A stretch of 64,000 nt of DNA from CAVSJJ01 sp963728395 (GCA_963728395.1 CAVSJJ010000004.1:496001-560000), one strand, 5' to 3'; counted from the first letter of the stretch, positions 25,285 through 33,684 are shown. The notes: a model not told the origin generated them from the sequence alone. Translations and numbers: made by a program.

Positions 25285-26754
25285 CTAGGCCCCCAGCAGG
25301 TCGGCCAGCGTCGCGTGGACCCCCCGCTCCATGAGCGAGCGGCGCGCGGCGAGGTAGGCCTCGGTGAACGTCGCGTTCTGCGCGACGTCGCCGAACAGCG
25401 CCTCGATCTCGATGAAGGCCGTGGGTGAGTCCTTCGTCGCCGCCGCGGCCAGCTCGCCCGCATGGACGTCCTCCGGCACCTCGGAGGCGGTCAGCTCACC
25501 CCGGCCGATCAGCGCCCAGTACTCGGCCCAGGCGGCAACCATCGCCGCACCCAGTGGGACGGGTCGACCCGCCTCGAGGTTCGCGAGGATCGCCGGCAGG
25601 GTGAAGGTCGGCATCCGGTTCGAGCCGTCCGTCGCGAGGCGGACGAGGGTGTCGCGCATCCGCGGGTTGCTGAACCGCTCGATGAGGGTGGCCATGTAGG
25701 CGTCGAGGTCGATGCCGGGCAGGTCGCCGAGGGTCGGGGCCGCCTCGACGGCCATGTACCGCTCGAGGTAGGTCCGGATCAGGTCGTCGCGCATCGTCTC
25801 GTCGACGAGGACGTAGCCGATTGGGGCGCCGAAGTAGGCGAGGGCCTGGTGGCTGGCGTTGAGCAGCCGCAGCTTCATCAGCTCGTACGGCTTGACGTCC
25901 TCGACGAACTGGACCCCGACGCTCTCGAGCGCCGGCCGCCCGAGCGGGAAGCCGTCCTCGACGATCCACTGGGTGAACGGCTCACCGGGCACCGGCCACC
26001 GGTCCTCGATGCCGAACTCGCCGGCCACCGCATCCCGGTCCCCGTCGGTCGTCGCCGGGGTGATCCGGTCGACCATGCAGTTGGGAAACTCCACGGCGTC
26101 GTCGATCCACTCGCCCAGCCCGGGGTCGAGGAGGCGGGCGAACCCGGTGACGGCCTGCCGGGCGTAGAGCCCGTTGCCCTGGAGGTTGTCGCAGGAGAGG
26201 ACGGCGAACGGCGGCACGCCGGCCTCCCGGCGACGACGCAGGCCCTCGACGATGTAGGCGAAGGCGGTCCGCGGGTTCTCGAGATGCTCAAGATCGTGGA
26301 CGACGTTCGGGTCGGTGGCCGCGAACGTCCCGGTGGCCGGGTTCTTGAGGTATCCGCCCTCGGTGACGGTGAGGCTGACGATTCGCACGGCGGGGTCGAT
26401 CAGCCGGGCATAGATGTCCTCGGTGTCCTCCGGCCCGAAGAGGTACTCGAGGACGGACCCGACGACCCGCGGCTCGAGGGAGCCGTCCGGGTGGCGCAGG
26501 ACGAGCGTGAAGAGGCAGTCCTGGGCCCGCATCGCGTCGCGCATCGCCGCGTCGTGCGGCAGGACTCCGACCCCGCAGATGCCCCAGTCCAGCCCGTCGC
26601 CCTGTTCCATGAGCCGGTCGAGGTACATCGCCTGGTGAGCACGGTGGAAGTTGCCGAAACCGAAGTGGACGATCCCCACCGACGCGGCGGAACGGTCGTA
26701 GGAGGGAGCAGGGATGGTCAGTGAACCCAGAGCGGCGTTGGTCAGAGCAGTCAC
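25285..26754 (-). CDS. Mannitol dehydrogenase family protein (polyol 2-dehydrogenase)
   Basis: A 489-residue long-chain polyol dehydrogenase that interconverts mannitol and fructose or a related polyol/ketose pair with NAD(P). Visible features are HFGFGNFHRAHQAMYLDRL near residue 30, VSLTVTEGGY near residue 116, and the catalytic Lys-Asn-His set in MKLRLLNASHQALAY near residue 290. The GTG at 26754 has AAAGGA six bases upstream. It provides the first catabolic step for the polyol imported by the neighbouring ABC system. Confidence 0.9.
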   Translation of the reverse strand: MTALTNAALGSLTIPAPSYDRSAASVGIVHFGFGNFHRAHQAMYLDRLMEQGDGLDWGICGVGVLPHDAAMRDAMRAQDCLFTLVLRHPDGSLEPRVVGSVLEYLFGPEDTEDIYARLIDPAVRIVSLTVTEGGYLKNPATGTFAATDPNVVHDLEHLENPRTAFAYIVEGLRRRREAGVPPFAVLSCDNLQGNGLYARQAVTGFARLLDPGLGEWIDDAVEFPNCMVDRITPATTDGDRDAVAGEFGIEDRWPVPGEPFTQWIVEDGFPLGRPALESVGVQFVEDVKPYELMKLRLLNASHQALAYFGAPIGYVLVDETMRDDLIRTYLERYMAVEAAPTLGDLPGIDLDAYMATLIERFSNPRMRDTLVRLATDGSNRMPTFTLPAILANLEAGRPVPLGAAMVAAWAEYWALIGRGELTASEVPEDVHAGELAAAATKDSPTAFIEIEALFGDVAQNATFTEAYLAARRSLMERGVHATLADLLGA

Positions 26755-27060
26755 GGTGTGTCCTTTCACCCGAGGCGTCCGGGAGAGCCTCGACCGCATG
26801 AAACCAACACCCGCCCACCTGTGGCGAGATCCGGGCCGGTCAAAGCGGGGAAAGCATCGTCATCTGGCTGCAATTGCATCGAGGGGGAGCCCACGGGCGC
26901 CCTCCCTCCTCGTCCGCCCTGGCCAGGGCGGTTCGGGGCGGCACCCACCGCCCCCTTCATTGAATCTTCACACTCCACCTCCCCCTGCCTTCATCGGGCG
27001 CGGCAAGAGTCGGGACCGCGGCGGACCCCGCCGCACCCCGGTGACGAAGGAGACCTGATC
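26755..27060. promoter_or_regulatory. 306-base divergent intergenic region with 18-bp palindrome
   Basis: No gene seen. It must hold the promoters of the mannitol dehydrogenase (leftward) and of the SHOCT gene (rightward). A perfect palindrome CCGCCCTGGCCAGGGCGG spans 26914-26931 and could be an operator or a loop-less hairpin. A less GC-rich patch with TTGAATCTTCACAC follows near 26960. Confidence 0.45.
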
Positions 27061-27354
27061 ATGATGGGTTGGTACGGCAACGGAGGCTGGAGCGCAGGGA
27101 CCTGGGTCGGCATGGGCCTGGGGATGCTGCTCTTCTGGGGGCTCGTCGTCGTCGCGGTCATCGCGCTCTGGCACGGCCTGGGCCGCGACCGCGGTGGCCC
27201 CGCGGGCCCGCCGGCGCAGCCCCCGGCCACGAGCGCGGCGCCTCCCGAAGCCCCCGCCTCCCACGCCCTGGCGATCCTCGATGAGCGGCTCGCCAGGGGC
27301 GAGGTGGGCGAGGAGGACTACCGGCGCACCCGCGACGTCCTGCTCGGCCGGTGA
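27061..27354 (+). CDS. SHOCT-domain membrane protein
   Basis: A 97-residue protein: a Gly/Trp-rich N-terminus, one transmembrane helix (MGLGMLLFWGLVVVAVIALW), a proline/alanine linker, and a C-terminal SHOCT motif (HALAILDERLARGEVGEEDYRRTRDVL). SHOCT modules are short oligomerisation motifs attached to membrane proteins. AAGGAG lies eight bases before the ATG. The stop overlaps the GTG of the cupredoxin gene (GTGA), so the pair is one transcription unit, probably with a role at the cell envelope. Confidence 0.85.
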   Translation: MMGWYGNGGWSAGTWVGMGLGMLLFWGLVVVAVIALWHGLGRDRGGPAGPPAQPPATSAAPPEAPASHALAILDERLARGEVGEEDYRRTRDVLLGR

Positions 27355-27998
27355 GCGGCATGTCCAGCCGCCTCGCGCTCGCCCTCGGCGGCGGGGCCGC
27401 CGCCCTCGCCCTGGCCGCCGGCTCCACCGTGGCGCTCGCCGCTGCGACCGGTGGCCTCGATGCCACGACCTCCCCCCTCTCGTCCGTCGGTCCGTATGCC
27501 GCCCGCGCCGCGTCGTGCGCGACGCCGAGTCTGCCCGGTGAGGTCGTCGACGTCCGGCTCAGCGACATGGGTGCGGCGATGTCCGGCCGCGGCGGGATGG
27601 GCGGGGGCATGGTGCGCGGCCGCTGGGCCGCTGCCGACGCACCGGCCGGCATGCGCGGCATGATGTGGGTCACCCTCGACCGATCGACGGTCCCGGCCGG
27701 GACGGTGTCCCTCCTCGTGGCCAACGACGGCTCGGTGGAGCACGAGCTCGTCGTGCTCCCCCTCGCCGACGGGGCGCGACCGGGGCAGCTCACCATCTCC
27801 GACGACGGCTCCGTCGCCGAGGATGACAGCCTGGGCGAGGCGTCGGCCACCTGCGCCGGCGGCGAGGGAGACGGCATCGTCGCCGGGAGCGAGGGCTGGG
27901 TCACCCTCGACCTGGCGCCCGGCCGCTACGAGCTCGTCTGCAACCTGCCGGGCCACTACGCCGCTGGGATGTATGCCGAGTTGGACGTCACCGCCTGA
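27351..27998 (+). CDS. Exported cupredoxin-domain protein (sulfocyanin-like)
   Basis: A 215-residue exported protein with an N-terminal signal/anchor segment (LALALGGGAAALALAAGS) and a C-terminal type 1 copper fold. Candidate copper ligands are the histidine in GSVEHELVVLP (near residue 131) and the Cys-His-Met set in YELVCNLPGHYAAGM (near residues 196-206), the usual C-x4-H-x4-M spacing. It also has a Met/Gly-rich insert (GRGGMGGGM). It probably carries electrons or binds copper outside the membrane. The GTG start overlaps the SHOCT gene stop. Confidence 0.85.
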   Translation: MSGMSSRLALALGGGAAALALAAGSTVALAAATGGLDATTSPLSSVGPYAARAASCATPSLPGEVVDVRLSDMGAAMSGRGGMGGGMVRGRWAAADAPAGMRGMMWVTLDRSTVPAGTVSLLVANDGSVEHELVVLPLADGARPGQLTISDDGSVAEDDSLGEASATCAGGEGDGIVAGSEGWVTLDLAPGRYELVCNLPGHYAAGMYAELDVTA

Positions 27999-28064
27999 CC
28001 GCAGCCCCAGGCGGGTCAGCAGGTAGGTGGGCCCCCGGGGCCCCCAGGACCTCTCCGACGCGAC

Positions 28065-28102
28065 GACCGCGCGGAGTCAGCCCGACCGCGCGGAGTTAGC
28101 CC
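28065..28102. repeat. Two tandem 19-bp direct repeats
   Basis: GACCGCGCGGAGTCAGCCC (28065-28083) is followed immediately by the same unit with one change (28084-28102). The second unit contains the stop codon of the HAD gene. This looks like a recent local duplication. Confidence 0.8.
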
Positions 28103-28779
28103 GGGAGGCGATGAGCCAGCTCGACGAGCGAGGAGGCCTCGAGGTCGGGCCGGGCGAAGTGGTCGGGATACTCCCCACCGCCACGGTTGACCCAGGCCGC
28201 CCGCAGGCCCGCCCGCTTGGCGCCGTCGACGTCCCAGGGGTGGACGGCCACGAGCATCGCCGATCCGAGGGGCACCGCGCAGCGGCGCGCGGCATACCGG
28301 TAGGACCCGGGGGCGGGCTTCCATACGCCGGCCTCCTCGACCGAGAGGAGGTGCTCGAAGCGGTCGGCGACGCCCGACCGGTCGAGGAGGCGCTGCGCCA
28401 CCCCGGCGGCGCCGTTGCTCAGGGTGACCATCCGGATGCCACGCCGGACGAGCGCGGCGGTGGCCGGCTCGACGTCGGGGTGCAGGCCGAGCTCGTCGAA
28501 GCCCGCGAGGACGTGCGCCACGGCGTCGTCGAGGTCACGGTCGAGGGCGAGCTCGCCGAGGATCGTGCGCAGGCCGTTGGCGGCGAGCCGAGCGAAGGGG
28601 GCGATGCCGCCGGCCGCCGCGAGGGCGAACCCGTCGCGCAGGAGGGCGGCGAACCAGGTCTGCGAAAGCTCGCGAGGCACACCGAGGTCGGTGAACCGGG
28701 CGCCGAGGACGGACATGTCCGAGAGGGTCTCGTTGACGTCGAAGACGATCACCTCAGGCAGGCCCTGGGAGCCGGTCAT
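28096..28779 (-). CDS. HAD-family hydrolase (haloacid dehalogenase type II-like)
   Basis: A 227-residue HAD hydrolase. Motif I is VIVFDVNETLSDMS near residue 10 (nucleophile and acid aspartates; the usual form is DxxxTL), motif II is MVTLSNGAAG near residue 113, motif III lysine is in GVWKPAPGSYRYAA and motif IV is MLVAVHPWDVDGAKRAG. The VNET variant of motif I is typical for haloacid dehalogenase type II. It may dehalogenate 2-haloacids or dephosphorylate a small metabolite. Its start overlaps the stop of the LigD-type polymerase by four bases, so it is the last gene of that operon. Confidence 0.85.
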   Translation of the reverse strand: MTGSQGLPEVIVFDVNETLSDMSVLGARFTDLGVPRELSQTWFAALLRDGFALAAAGGIAPFARLAANGLRTILGELALDRDLDDAVAHVLAGFDELGLHPDVEPATAALVRRGIRMVTLSNGAAGVAQRLLDRSGVADRFEHLLSVEEAGVWKPAPGSYRYAARRCAVPLGSAMLVAVHPWDVDGAKRAGLRAAWVNRGGGEYPDHFARPDLEASSLVELAHRLPG

Positions 28780-29693
28780 CCGCTGCTCCCGTCGATCCGC
28801 GCCAGGGCCGCACGCGGCCGGGCAAGGGAGCGGCGGTGGCGGCCCATCTCGGCCCAGGGGTCGCCGTTGTCGGCCACCCGCCGCAGGACGTCCGCCAGGG
28901 TGAAGCCGTCGGGGCGCAGCGTGGCGTCGTCCACCTCATCCCAGGCCAGCGGGGTGGCGACGGGCGCTCCCGGGCGGGCGCGCACGGCATACGGCGCGAC
29001 GAAGGTCTGGGCATAGCCGTTGCGCATGACGTCGAGGTAGAGCCGCTCCGCTCGCTTCTCCTTGCGCGCCTGCACCGTCAGCCGGTCCGGGTCCTTGCCG
29101 GCGAGATGGGCCGCGAGGTCGCGCCCGAACGACCGCACCTCGTCGAAGCCCTCCTCCGCACGCAGCGGGACGACGACGTGGAGTCCTCGCGACCCGGTGG
29201 TCTGGACGTAGGAGGGCAGGCCGAGATCGTCCAGAGCCGCCCGAACCCGCCGCGCGGTCTCGCGCACGAGGTCGAAGTGCCCCTCACCCGGCGGGTCGAG
29301 GTCGACGACGAGGAGATCGGCGCGCTCGAGGCGGGGCCGGCGGGAGAGGAAGGCGTGGATCGTCGTCACGTCCTGGTTCGCCAACCAGGCGAGGTCCCGG
29401 ACGTGACCGGCCACGGCGTGGGTGAGCCTCCCGCCCTCCTTCGCGACCTCGACCCGATCGGCCCATCCGGGCAGGACCTGGCCCATCTCCTTCTGGACGA
29501 AGCCGTGCTCCTCGATGCCCCGTGGGTAGCGCTCGAGCATGAGCGGGCGGTCGGCGAGGTGGCGCAGCATGACCGGGGCGACCTCCCGGTAGTAGTCGAC
29601 GAGGTCCCGCTTGGTGACCGGCGGACGCGAACCCGATCGTGGGTAGAGGACCTTGTCGGGGTGGCTGATCTCGATGGACGACGGCCGACGCAT
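28776..29693 (-). CDS. LigD-type NHEJ polymerase domain protein
   Basis: A 305-residue primase/polymerase domain equivalent to LigD-Pol. The catalytic DLD is at residues 131-133, after LANQDVTTIHAFLSRRP; TTGSRGLHVVVPL follows. It is homologous to the 827-1741 protein along its length. The ATG at 29693 overlaps the ligase stop (TGATG). The operon order phosphoesterase-ligase-polymerase mirrors the domain order of single-chain LigD in pseudomonads, whereas mycobacterial LigD is polymerase-phosphoesterase-ligase. It would fill and extend ends during double-strand break repair. Confidence 0.9.
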   Translation of the reverse strand: MRRPSSIEISHPDKVLYPRSGSRPPVTKRDLVDYYREVAPVMLRHLADRPLMLERYPRGIEEHGFVQKEMGQVLPGWADRVEVAKEGGRLTHAVAGHVRDLAWLANQDVTTIHAFLSRRPRLERADLLVVDLDPPGEGHFDLVRETARRVRAALDDLGLPSYVQTTGSRGLHVVVPLRAEEGFDEVRSFGRDLAAHLAGKDPDRLTVQARKEKRAERLYLDVMRNGYAQTFVAPYAVRARPGAPVATPLAWDEVDDATLRPDGFTLADVLRRVADNGDPWAEMGRHRRSLARPRAALARIDGSSG

Positions 29694-30706
29694 CAGCGGC
29701 TCTCCCGCACGACGTCGCGCGCCCGCTTGTCCTGGCGCAGCCCGAGGTAGCGAGGGTGGCGCAGCCGCCCGTCGCGGGTCCACTCGGTGAACCCGATCTC
29801 GGCGACGAGGCGGGGCTCGACCCACCGGACGTCCTTGTCGGCGGGCTTCCCCTGGGCGAACGACGGCTTGTCCCGTTCGAGGTCGGTCAGCCGCGCGTGC
29901 AGGTCGCGCAGCACCTTCTCGCTGAACCCGGTCCCGACCTTGCCGGCATAGACGAGACGGTCGCCGTCGTAGTAGCCGACGAGCAGCGCCCCCAGGCCCA
30001 CCCGCTGTCCCCGGGGCTCGGTGAACCCGGCGATGACCAGTTCCTGGTCCTTGACGCACTTGAACTTGAGCCAGTCCCGGGAGCGGCCGCTCGCATACGG
30101 CGCGTCGGCCCGCTTGGCGATGACCCCCTCGTCGCCGCGGCGGCAGGCCGTGCGGTAGGCCTCCTCACCGGCACCCACCCGGTGCGTCGTGTAGCGCAGT
30201 GGGCCCTCGAACGTGATCGACGCACGCAGAAGGCGCTTGCGCCAGGTCAGTGGCGCCCCCCGCACGTCGAGGTCGTCGATCTGGAGGATGTCGAAGACGT
30301 AGTAGAAGACGGGTATGCCGCTCGCGCGCGCCCTCGCCGGGTCCGACAGGCCGCTTCGGCCCTGGAGCCGGGCGAAGCTGGTCCGGCGCCCCTCGAAGGC
30401 GACGACCTCCCCGTCGAGGACGACCGACCCGGCGCGCTGCGCCTGCAGGGCATCGACGATCTCGGGGTACGCCCCGCTCAGGTCCTGCCGGTTCCGCGAC
30501 CGCAGCCGGACCGCGCCCCCGTCCGCGTAGGCGAGGCATCGGATCCCGTCGAGTTTGCGCTCGAAGACCCAGTCCTCCCGCGAGAAGCGTTCGTCTGTGA
30601 GCGTGGCCAGCATCGGGTCACGCCATGCCGGGAAGGGTGAGTCGGCGACGCGCCCCCGCACGGCCGGCGGCATCCGGTCGAGCACGTCGCCGGGGCCGGA
30701 GGTCAC
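29693..30706 (-). CDS. ATP-dependent DNA ligase (LigD-type ligase domain)
   Basis: A 337-residue ligase. The adenylated lysine is K51 in VFERKLDGIRCLAY; other nucleotidyltransferase motifs are RSRNRQDLSGAYPEI, VVLDGEVVAFEG, the segment EGVIAKRADAPYASGRS and WLKFKCVKDQELVIAGF, followed by an OB-fold end (RYLGLRQDKRARDVV). It seals nicks or breaks in NHEJ. The GTG at 30706 overlaps the phosphoesterase stop by four bases. It is a stand-alone ligase without fused domains. Confidence 0.92.
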   Translation of the reverse strand: MTSGPGDVLDRMPPAVRGRVADSPFPAWRDPMLATLTDERFSREDWVFERKLDGIRCLAYADGGAVRLRSRNRQDLSGAYPEIVDALQAQRAGSVVLDGEVVAFEGRRTSFARLQGRSGLSDPARARASGIPVFYYVFDILQIDDLDVRGAPLTWRKRLLRASITFEGPLRYTTHRVGAGEEAYRTACRRGDEGVIAKRADAPYASGRSRDWLKFKCVKDQELVIAGFTEPRGQRVGLGALLVGYYDGDRLVYAGKVGTGFSEKVLRDLHARLTDLERDKPSFAQGKPADKDVRWVEPRLVAEIGFTEWTRDGRLRHPRYLGLRQDKRARDVVRESR

Positions 30707-31164
30707 CCCTCCTCCTCGGCGATGTCCTCGAGGGTGCGCGCGCTGAGTACGGACTCGCGCTGAGTGCTCGTGGGGCGGCGGCGTGCATCGGACGGCTCGA
30801 CCGGCTCGTCGTCCTCGCCGGTGACGTTCTCCCACGTGCCCCGGTCCCAGACGAGGACCTGGCCCGCGCCGTAGCCGTCGGCGAGGCTCCCCTCGAACGT
30901 CTCGTAGTCGAGGGGATGATCCTCGGTGCGCCACGCCATCCGCCTCTCCCGAGGGTCGGTCGACGGCCCCTTGGGCACCGCCCAGGAGACACGCACCCCG
31001 TCCACCTCGAGCCGGAGGCCGTAGTGGTCGCTCGAGGCGGCGTGACGCTGGCTGACATGGCGCGTCCGCCCGCGCGACCTGCCCGGGGACCAGCCGCCGG
31101 GCTCGCCGCTTCGCCGCACGTCCCGCTTGCCGCGGTAGGTGTCCAGCCGGTCCGTCTCGCTCAT
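30703..31164 (-). CDS. LigD-type 3'-phosphoesterase domain protein, C-terminally short
   Basis: A 153-residue protein matching the 3'-phosphoesterase domain of LigD, which trims 3'-ribonucleotides and phosphates. Visible: HVSQRHAASSDHYGLRLEVDG (residues 36-56, catalytic His-rich strand), SWAVPKGPSTDP, EDHPLDYETFEGSLADGYGAGQVLVWDRGTW. After residue 115 it departs from the family: the usual end with an arginine-rich strand and WLLxK is missing, and a charged tail rich in E, D and R follows. It may be trimmed naturally or impaired. It is the first gene of the split LigD operon. Confidence 0.82.
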   Translation of the reverse strand: MSETDRLDTYRGKRDVRRSGEPGGWSPGRSRGRTRHVSQRHAASSDHYGLRLEVDGVRVSWAVPKGPSTDPRERRMAWRTEDHPLDYETFEGSLADGYGAGQVLVWDRGTWENVTGEDDEPVEPSDARRRPTSTQRESVLSARTLEDIAEEEG

Positions 31165-31306
31165 CGGTCGCGGCCTTCGTGGCGACGTGGCCGTTGGACG
31201 GCGACGAGTGCGACCCGCGGACGATGGACCATGAGGGCCTGCTACCCGGGCCGTCCCGTAGCAAAACCGGCTCCGCGAGGCGAGGACCGCGGGGGGGCCG
31301 GTCCCG

Positions 31307-31519
31307 TCAGGTCGGATCGAGGCGGAAGCCGATCTTCACGCCGACCTGCACGTGGGCGACGGCGCCGTCGGCGAGCTGGCCACGGATCTCGGTCACCTCG
31401 AACCAGTCGAGGTTGCGCGTCGTCTCCGCGGCGCGGGCGACCGCGTTGCGGACGGCGGCATCGACTCCGTCGGGGGACGAGCCCACGACCTCGATGACCC
31501 GGTAGACGTGGTCGGACAT
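31307..31519 (-). CDS. Dodecin (flavin-storage protein)
   Basis: A 70-residue protein that matches dodecin over its whole length: MSDHVYRVIEVVGSSPDGVDAAV, then RNLDWFEVTEIRGQLADG and HVQVGVKIGFRLD. Dodecins form hollow dodecamers that bind riboflavin, FMN or FAD and buffer free flavin or coenzyme A. The tryptophan in NLDWFEV stacks on the flavin. It stands alone, between the LigD operon and tspO. Confidence 0.92.
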   Translation of the reverse strand: MSDHVYRVIEVVGSSPDGVDAAVRNAVARAAETTRNLDWFEVTEIRGQLADGAVAHVQVGVKIGFRLDPT

Positions 31520-31638
31520 CGTTGTCTCCTCACGGCGCGGCCGCGGGGGGCGCGGGTCGCCACCTGCGCGACGCCGAGCCCCCATCATCGCTCCGGAGCC
31601 GGCGCAATGGTGGGTGCGGGGTCGCAGGTCGGTGGGTT

Positions 31639-32094
31639 TCAGTCGTTCCGCTGCACGACTGTGGCGGTCAGTGCGGTCGCGAAGCCGCACCAGGCGAGAT
31701 AGGGGACGAGGAGGGCGGCGGCGGTTCGGTCGCGGCGAGCGAGAGCGAGGATCTCGGCCGCGACCGCGGCGTCCAGCCCCACGCTGACGCCGAGGGCGGC
31801 GCGGCGGCGCCCCTCACCGAAGAAGAGGGGGGTCCAGACCGCGTTGAGGCCCATCTGGCCGAGGTGGAGTGCAACGAGGGCGGGCGACGGGCGACGGGAC
31901 AGCCGCCATCCCGCCGTGCCGATCATCGCGTAGAGGGCGGTCCACACCGGACCGAAGACCTCCGACGGCGGGGCCCATTCGGGCGTGTCGAGGCGGCGGT
32001 AGGTGCCTGGCGCGTCCCGGGCGGCGAGCCCCCCGACGGCCGCGGCGGCGACGGGAGGGACGACGGCAAGGGCGAGTCGGGAGGGCAGGCGCAT
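31639..32094 (-). CDS. tspO: TspO/MBR family protein
   Basis: A 151-residue membrane protein with five hydrophobic helices. The family signature is PEWAPPSEVFGPVWTALYAMIG near residue 38; the last helix contains YLAWCGFATALTATVV. TspO proteins bind tetrapyrroles, notably porphyrins and heme, and have been linked to stress responses. It is divergent from the L,D-transpeptidase-like gene. Confidence 0.9.
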   Translation of the reverse strand: MRLPSRLALAVVPPVAAAAVGGLAARDAPGTYRRLDTPEWAPPSEVFGPVWTALYAMIGTAGWRLSRRPSPALVALHLGQMGLNAVWTPLFFGEGRRRAALGVSVGLDAAVAAEILALARRDRTAAALLVPYLAWCGFATALTATVVQRND

Positions 32095-32171
32095 GCCGGC
32101 CGCCTACCCTCGCCGCTCGCGCGACAAACCGGGAAGCGGACCGTCCAGGTCGGCCCCCTAGCATCGACGGC

Positions 32172-33107
32172 ATGTCCGCGGCCAGACGCCGGGTGCCGCG
32201 CCACGCGGCACCGGGCCGGCGTGCCTCGAGACGCCAGGTCCCCCCGGATGGGGCGAGGGGCCGACGCCACACACGAGGCCCGGCCCCTTCGTACGCCGCA
32301 CGCCGTCCCGGCCGCCGGGGCTGGGTCATCGCGGCGTCCGGACTCGCCCTCGCCACCGTGGGCCTTCCTGCGGCGCTCGGGTTCGGACCGCTCCCCCTCG
32401 ACCACCTCCGGTCCGCTCCGGTGCGCGATGACGGCCCCATGGCCGTTGCGACCCCCAGCGGGACGACACCTGCGACCGTGGTCTCCTCGCCCTCCCCCTC
32501 CGGCACGGCCACGGCGGCCGCCGCCGTCCTACCGCTCGGGCGGCATACCCTTGCCACCATTCCGAGGTCGACGCGCCAGGTCGTCATCGTGCGTGGCGCC
32601 GGGCCGACATCGGATGCGGCGACCGTGCTCCTCTACCAGCGCGGCACCACCGGCTGGGCCCGGGTCGCGGCGTGGAAGGGGCACGTCGGCAAACGAGGCT
32701 GGACGACCCACCACGTCCAGGGCGACCTGAGGACGCCGGCTGGGACCTTCACCCTGAGCGACGCGGGGGGCCGCTCACCGGACCCCGGCACGAGCCTGCC
32801 CTACGACCGCTCCGCGGCGTTCACCCCGCCGCCGAGTGGTCCCGGCTTCGGCGACTCCTCGGCCGACGCCTTCGACTTCGTCCTCGCCGTCGACTACAAC
32901 CGGGTCCGCGGCCGCTCGCCGCTCGACGGCGCCCGCCCCCTCGGGGTCGGCCGGGGCGGCGGGATCTGGATCCACGTCGATCATGACGGGCCGACCCACG
33001 GCTGTGTCTCCATCCCGAAGACGGGCATGCAGCACCTCCTGCGCCATCTGCGCCCGCAGGCGCACCCGGTCGTCGTCATGGCGGATGCGGCGCGGCTGCG
33101 GACCTGA
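32172..33107 (+). CDS. Exported L,D-transpeptidase/YkuD-like protein
   Basis: A 311-residue protein with a long basic N-terminus, one hydrophobic segment near residue 53 (WVIAASGLALATVGLPAALGF), a serine/threonine/alanine linker and a C-terminal YkuD-type domain. The catalytic Cys-His region is WIHVDHDGPTHGCVSI (near residues 268-283), equivalent to HxxxSHGC in L,D-transpeptidases. These cross-link or modify peptidoglycan outside the membrane. The promoter looks leaderless: TAGCAT lies seven bases before the ATG. The long arginine-rich cytoplasmic tail is unusual. Confidence 0.85.
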   Translation: MSAARRRVPRHAAPGRRASRRQVPPDGARGRRHTRGPAPSYAARRPGRRGWVIAASGLALATVGLPAALGFGPLPLDHLRSAPVRDDGPMAVATPSGTTPATVVSSPSPSGTATAAAAVLPLGRHTLATIPRSTRQVVIVRGAGPTSDAATVLLYQRGTTGWARVAAWKGHVGKRGWTTHHVQGDLRTPAGTFTLSDAGGRSPDPGTSLPYDRSAAFTPPPSGPGFGDSSADAFDFVLAVDYNRVRGRSPLDGARPLGVGRGGGIWIHVDHDGPTHGCVSIPKTGMQHLLRHLRPQAHPVVVMADAARLRT

Positions 33108-33222
33108 CCGGCCGGGCGGGGTCCTCGAAGCTCCAGTGCCTGAGCCGGAGGTCCCGGCGCTGTCGGGCGCGGGCGGGGTTCGGGGGTTGCCGTCGCCGGC
33201 GGGTGGGGAGGAACCTGACCCC

Positions 33223-33443
33223 ATGTCCCCCCACGACGAGCGCCGGGCGCTGGACGAGGTCGTCAGGAGGCTGGCGGCACAGTTCCCCGACTGGCCGGAC
33301 AGGTCCGCACCATGGTCGATGCGGTGCATGCGCGGCTCACCGGGCCGGTCCGGGACTTCGTCCCCCTCCTCGTCGAGCGGGAGAGTCGCGACCTCCTCGC
33401 CGGACGCCACCCGGACGCCGGGCCCAGGGCTGCGGCGAGCTGA
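33223..33443 (+). pseudogene. Three-helix-bundle dimerisation protein, frameshifted
   Basis: The first frame reads MSPHDERRALDEVVRRLAAQ then FPDWP; the natural continuation, QVRTMVDAVHARLTGPVRDF followed by VPLLVERESRDLLAGRH, lies in another frame that ends at 33443. Together these resemble the small actinobacterial three-helix-bundle dimerisation proteins (about 75 residues). A single base is missing near 33295-33303. A ribosome binding site GAGGA is present upstream of the ATG. This is either a true pseudogene or a sequencing error. Confidence 0.55.
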
Positions 33444-33483
33444 GGTGGCCGCGCCTCGGCCGTGACCGAGCTGCGGAGGAGGG

Positions 33484-33684
33484 TCAGGACCCCCCGGGCA
33501 CGTCATCGGCCAGCGGACCTGCGTCATCGGCCAGCGGGCCGACCTCATCCTCCAACGTCTCGCGCAGGCTGTCCTGCTCGGGAAGGTCGACGAGCGGAAT
33601 GACCTCGCTCGGATCCACCCAGTGCACGCCCTTGGTGGGTTCGGTCGACGCATCGGGTCCTGAGGGTTGCTGAGCCGTCATCAT
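33484..33684 (-). CDS. Small acidic protein, unknown
   Basis: A 66-residue acidic protein with WVDPSEVIPLVDLPEQDSL in the middle and a duplicated GPLADD unit at the end, encoded by an 18-bp direct repeat. No family recognised. Two adjacent ATG codons start it. Its upstream DNA shares a 25-base segment with the DUF2795-like gene at 48672-48947, which supports it as a real, co-regulated gene. Confidence 0.55.
   Translation of the reverse strand: MMTAQQPSGPDASTEPTKGVHWVDPSEVIPLVDLPEQDSLRETLEDEVGPLADDAGPLADDVPGGS

Noticed and set aside
28065..28102. Start of a CRISPR array
   Set aside because: Two units only, directly adjacent without spacers; a tandem duplication.
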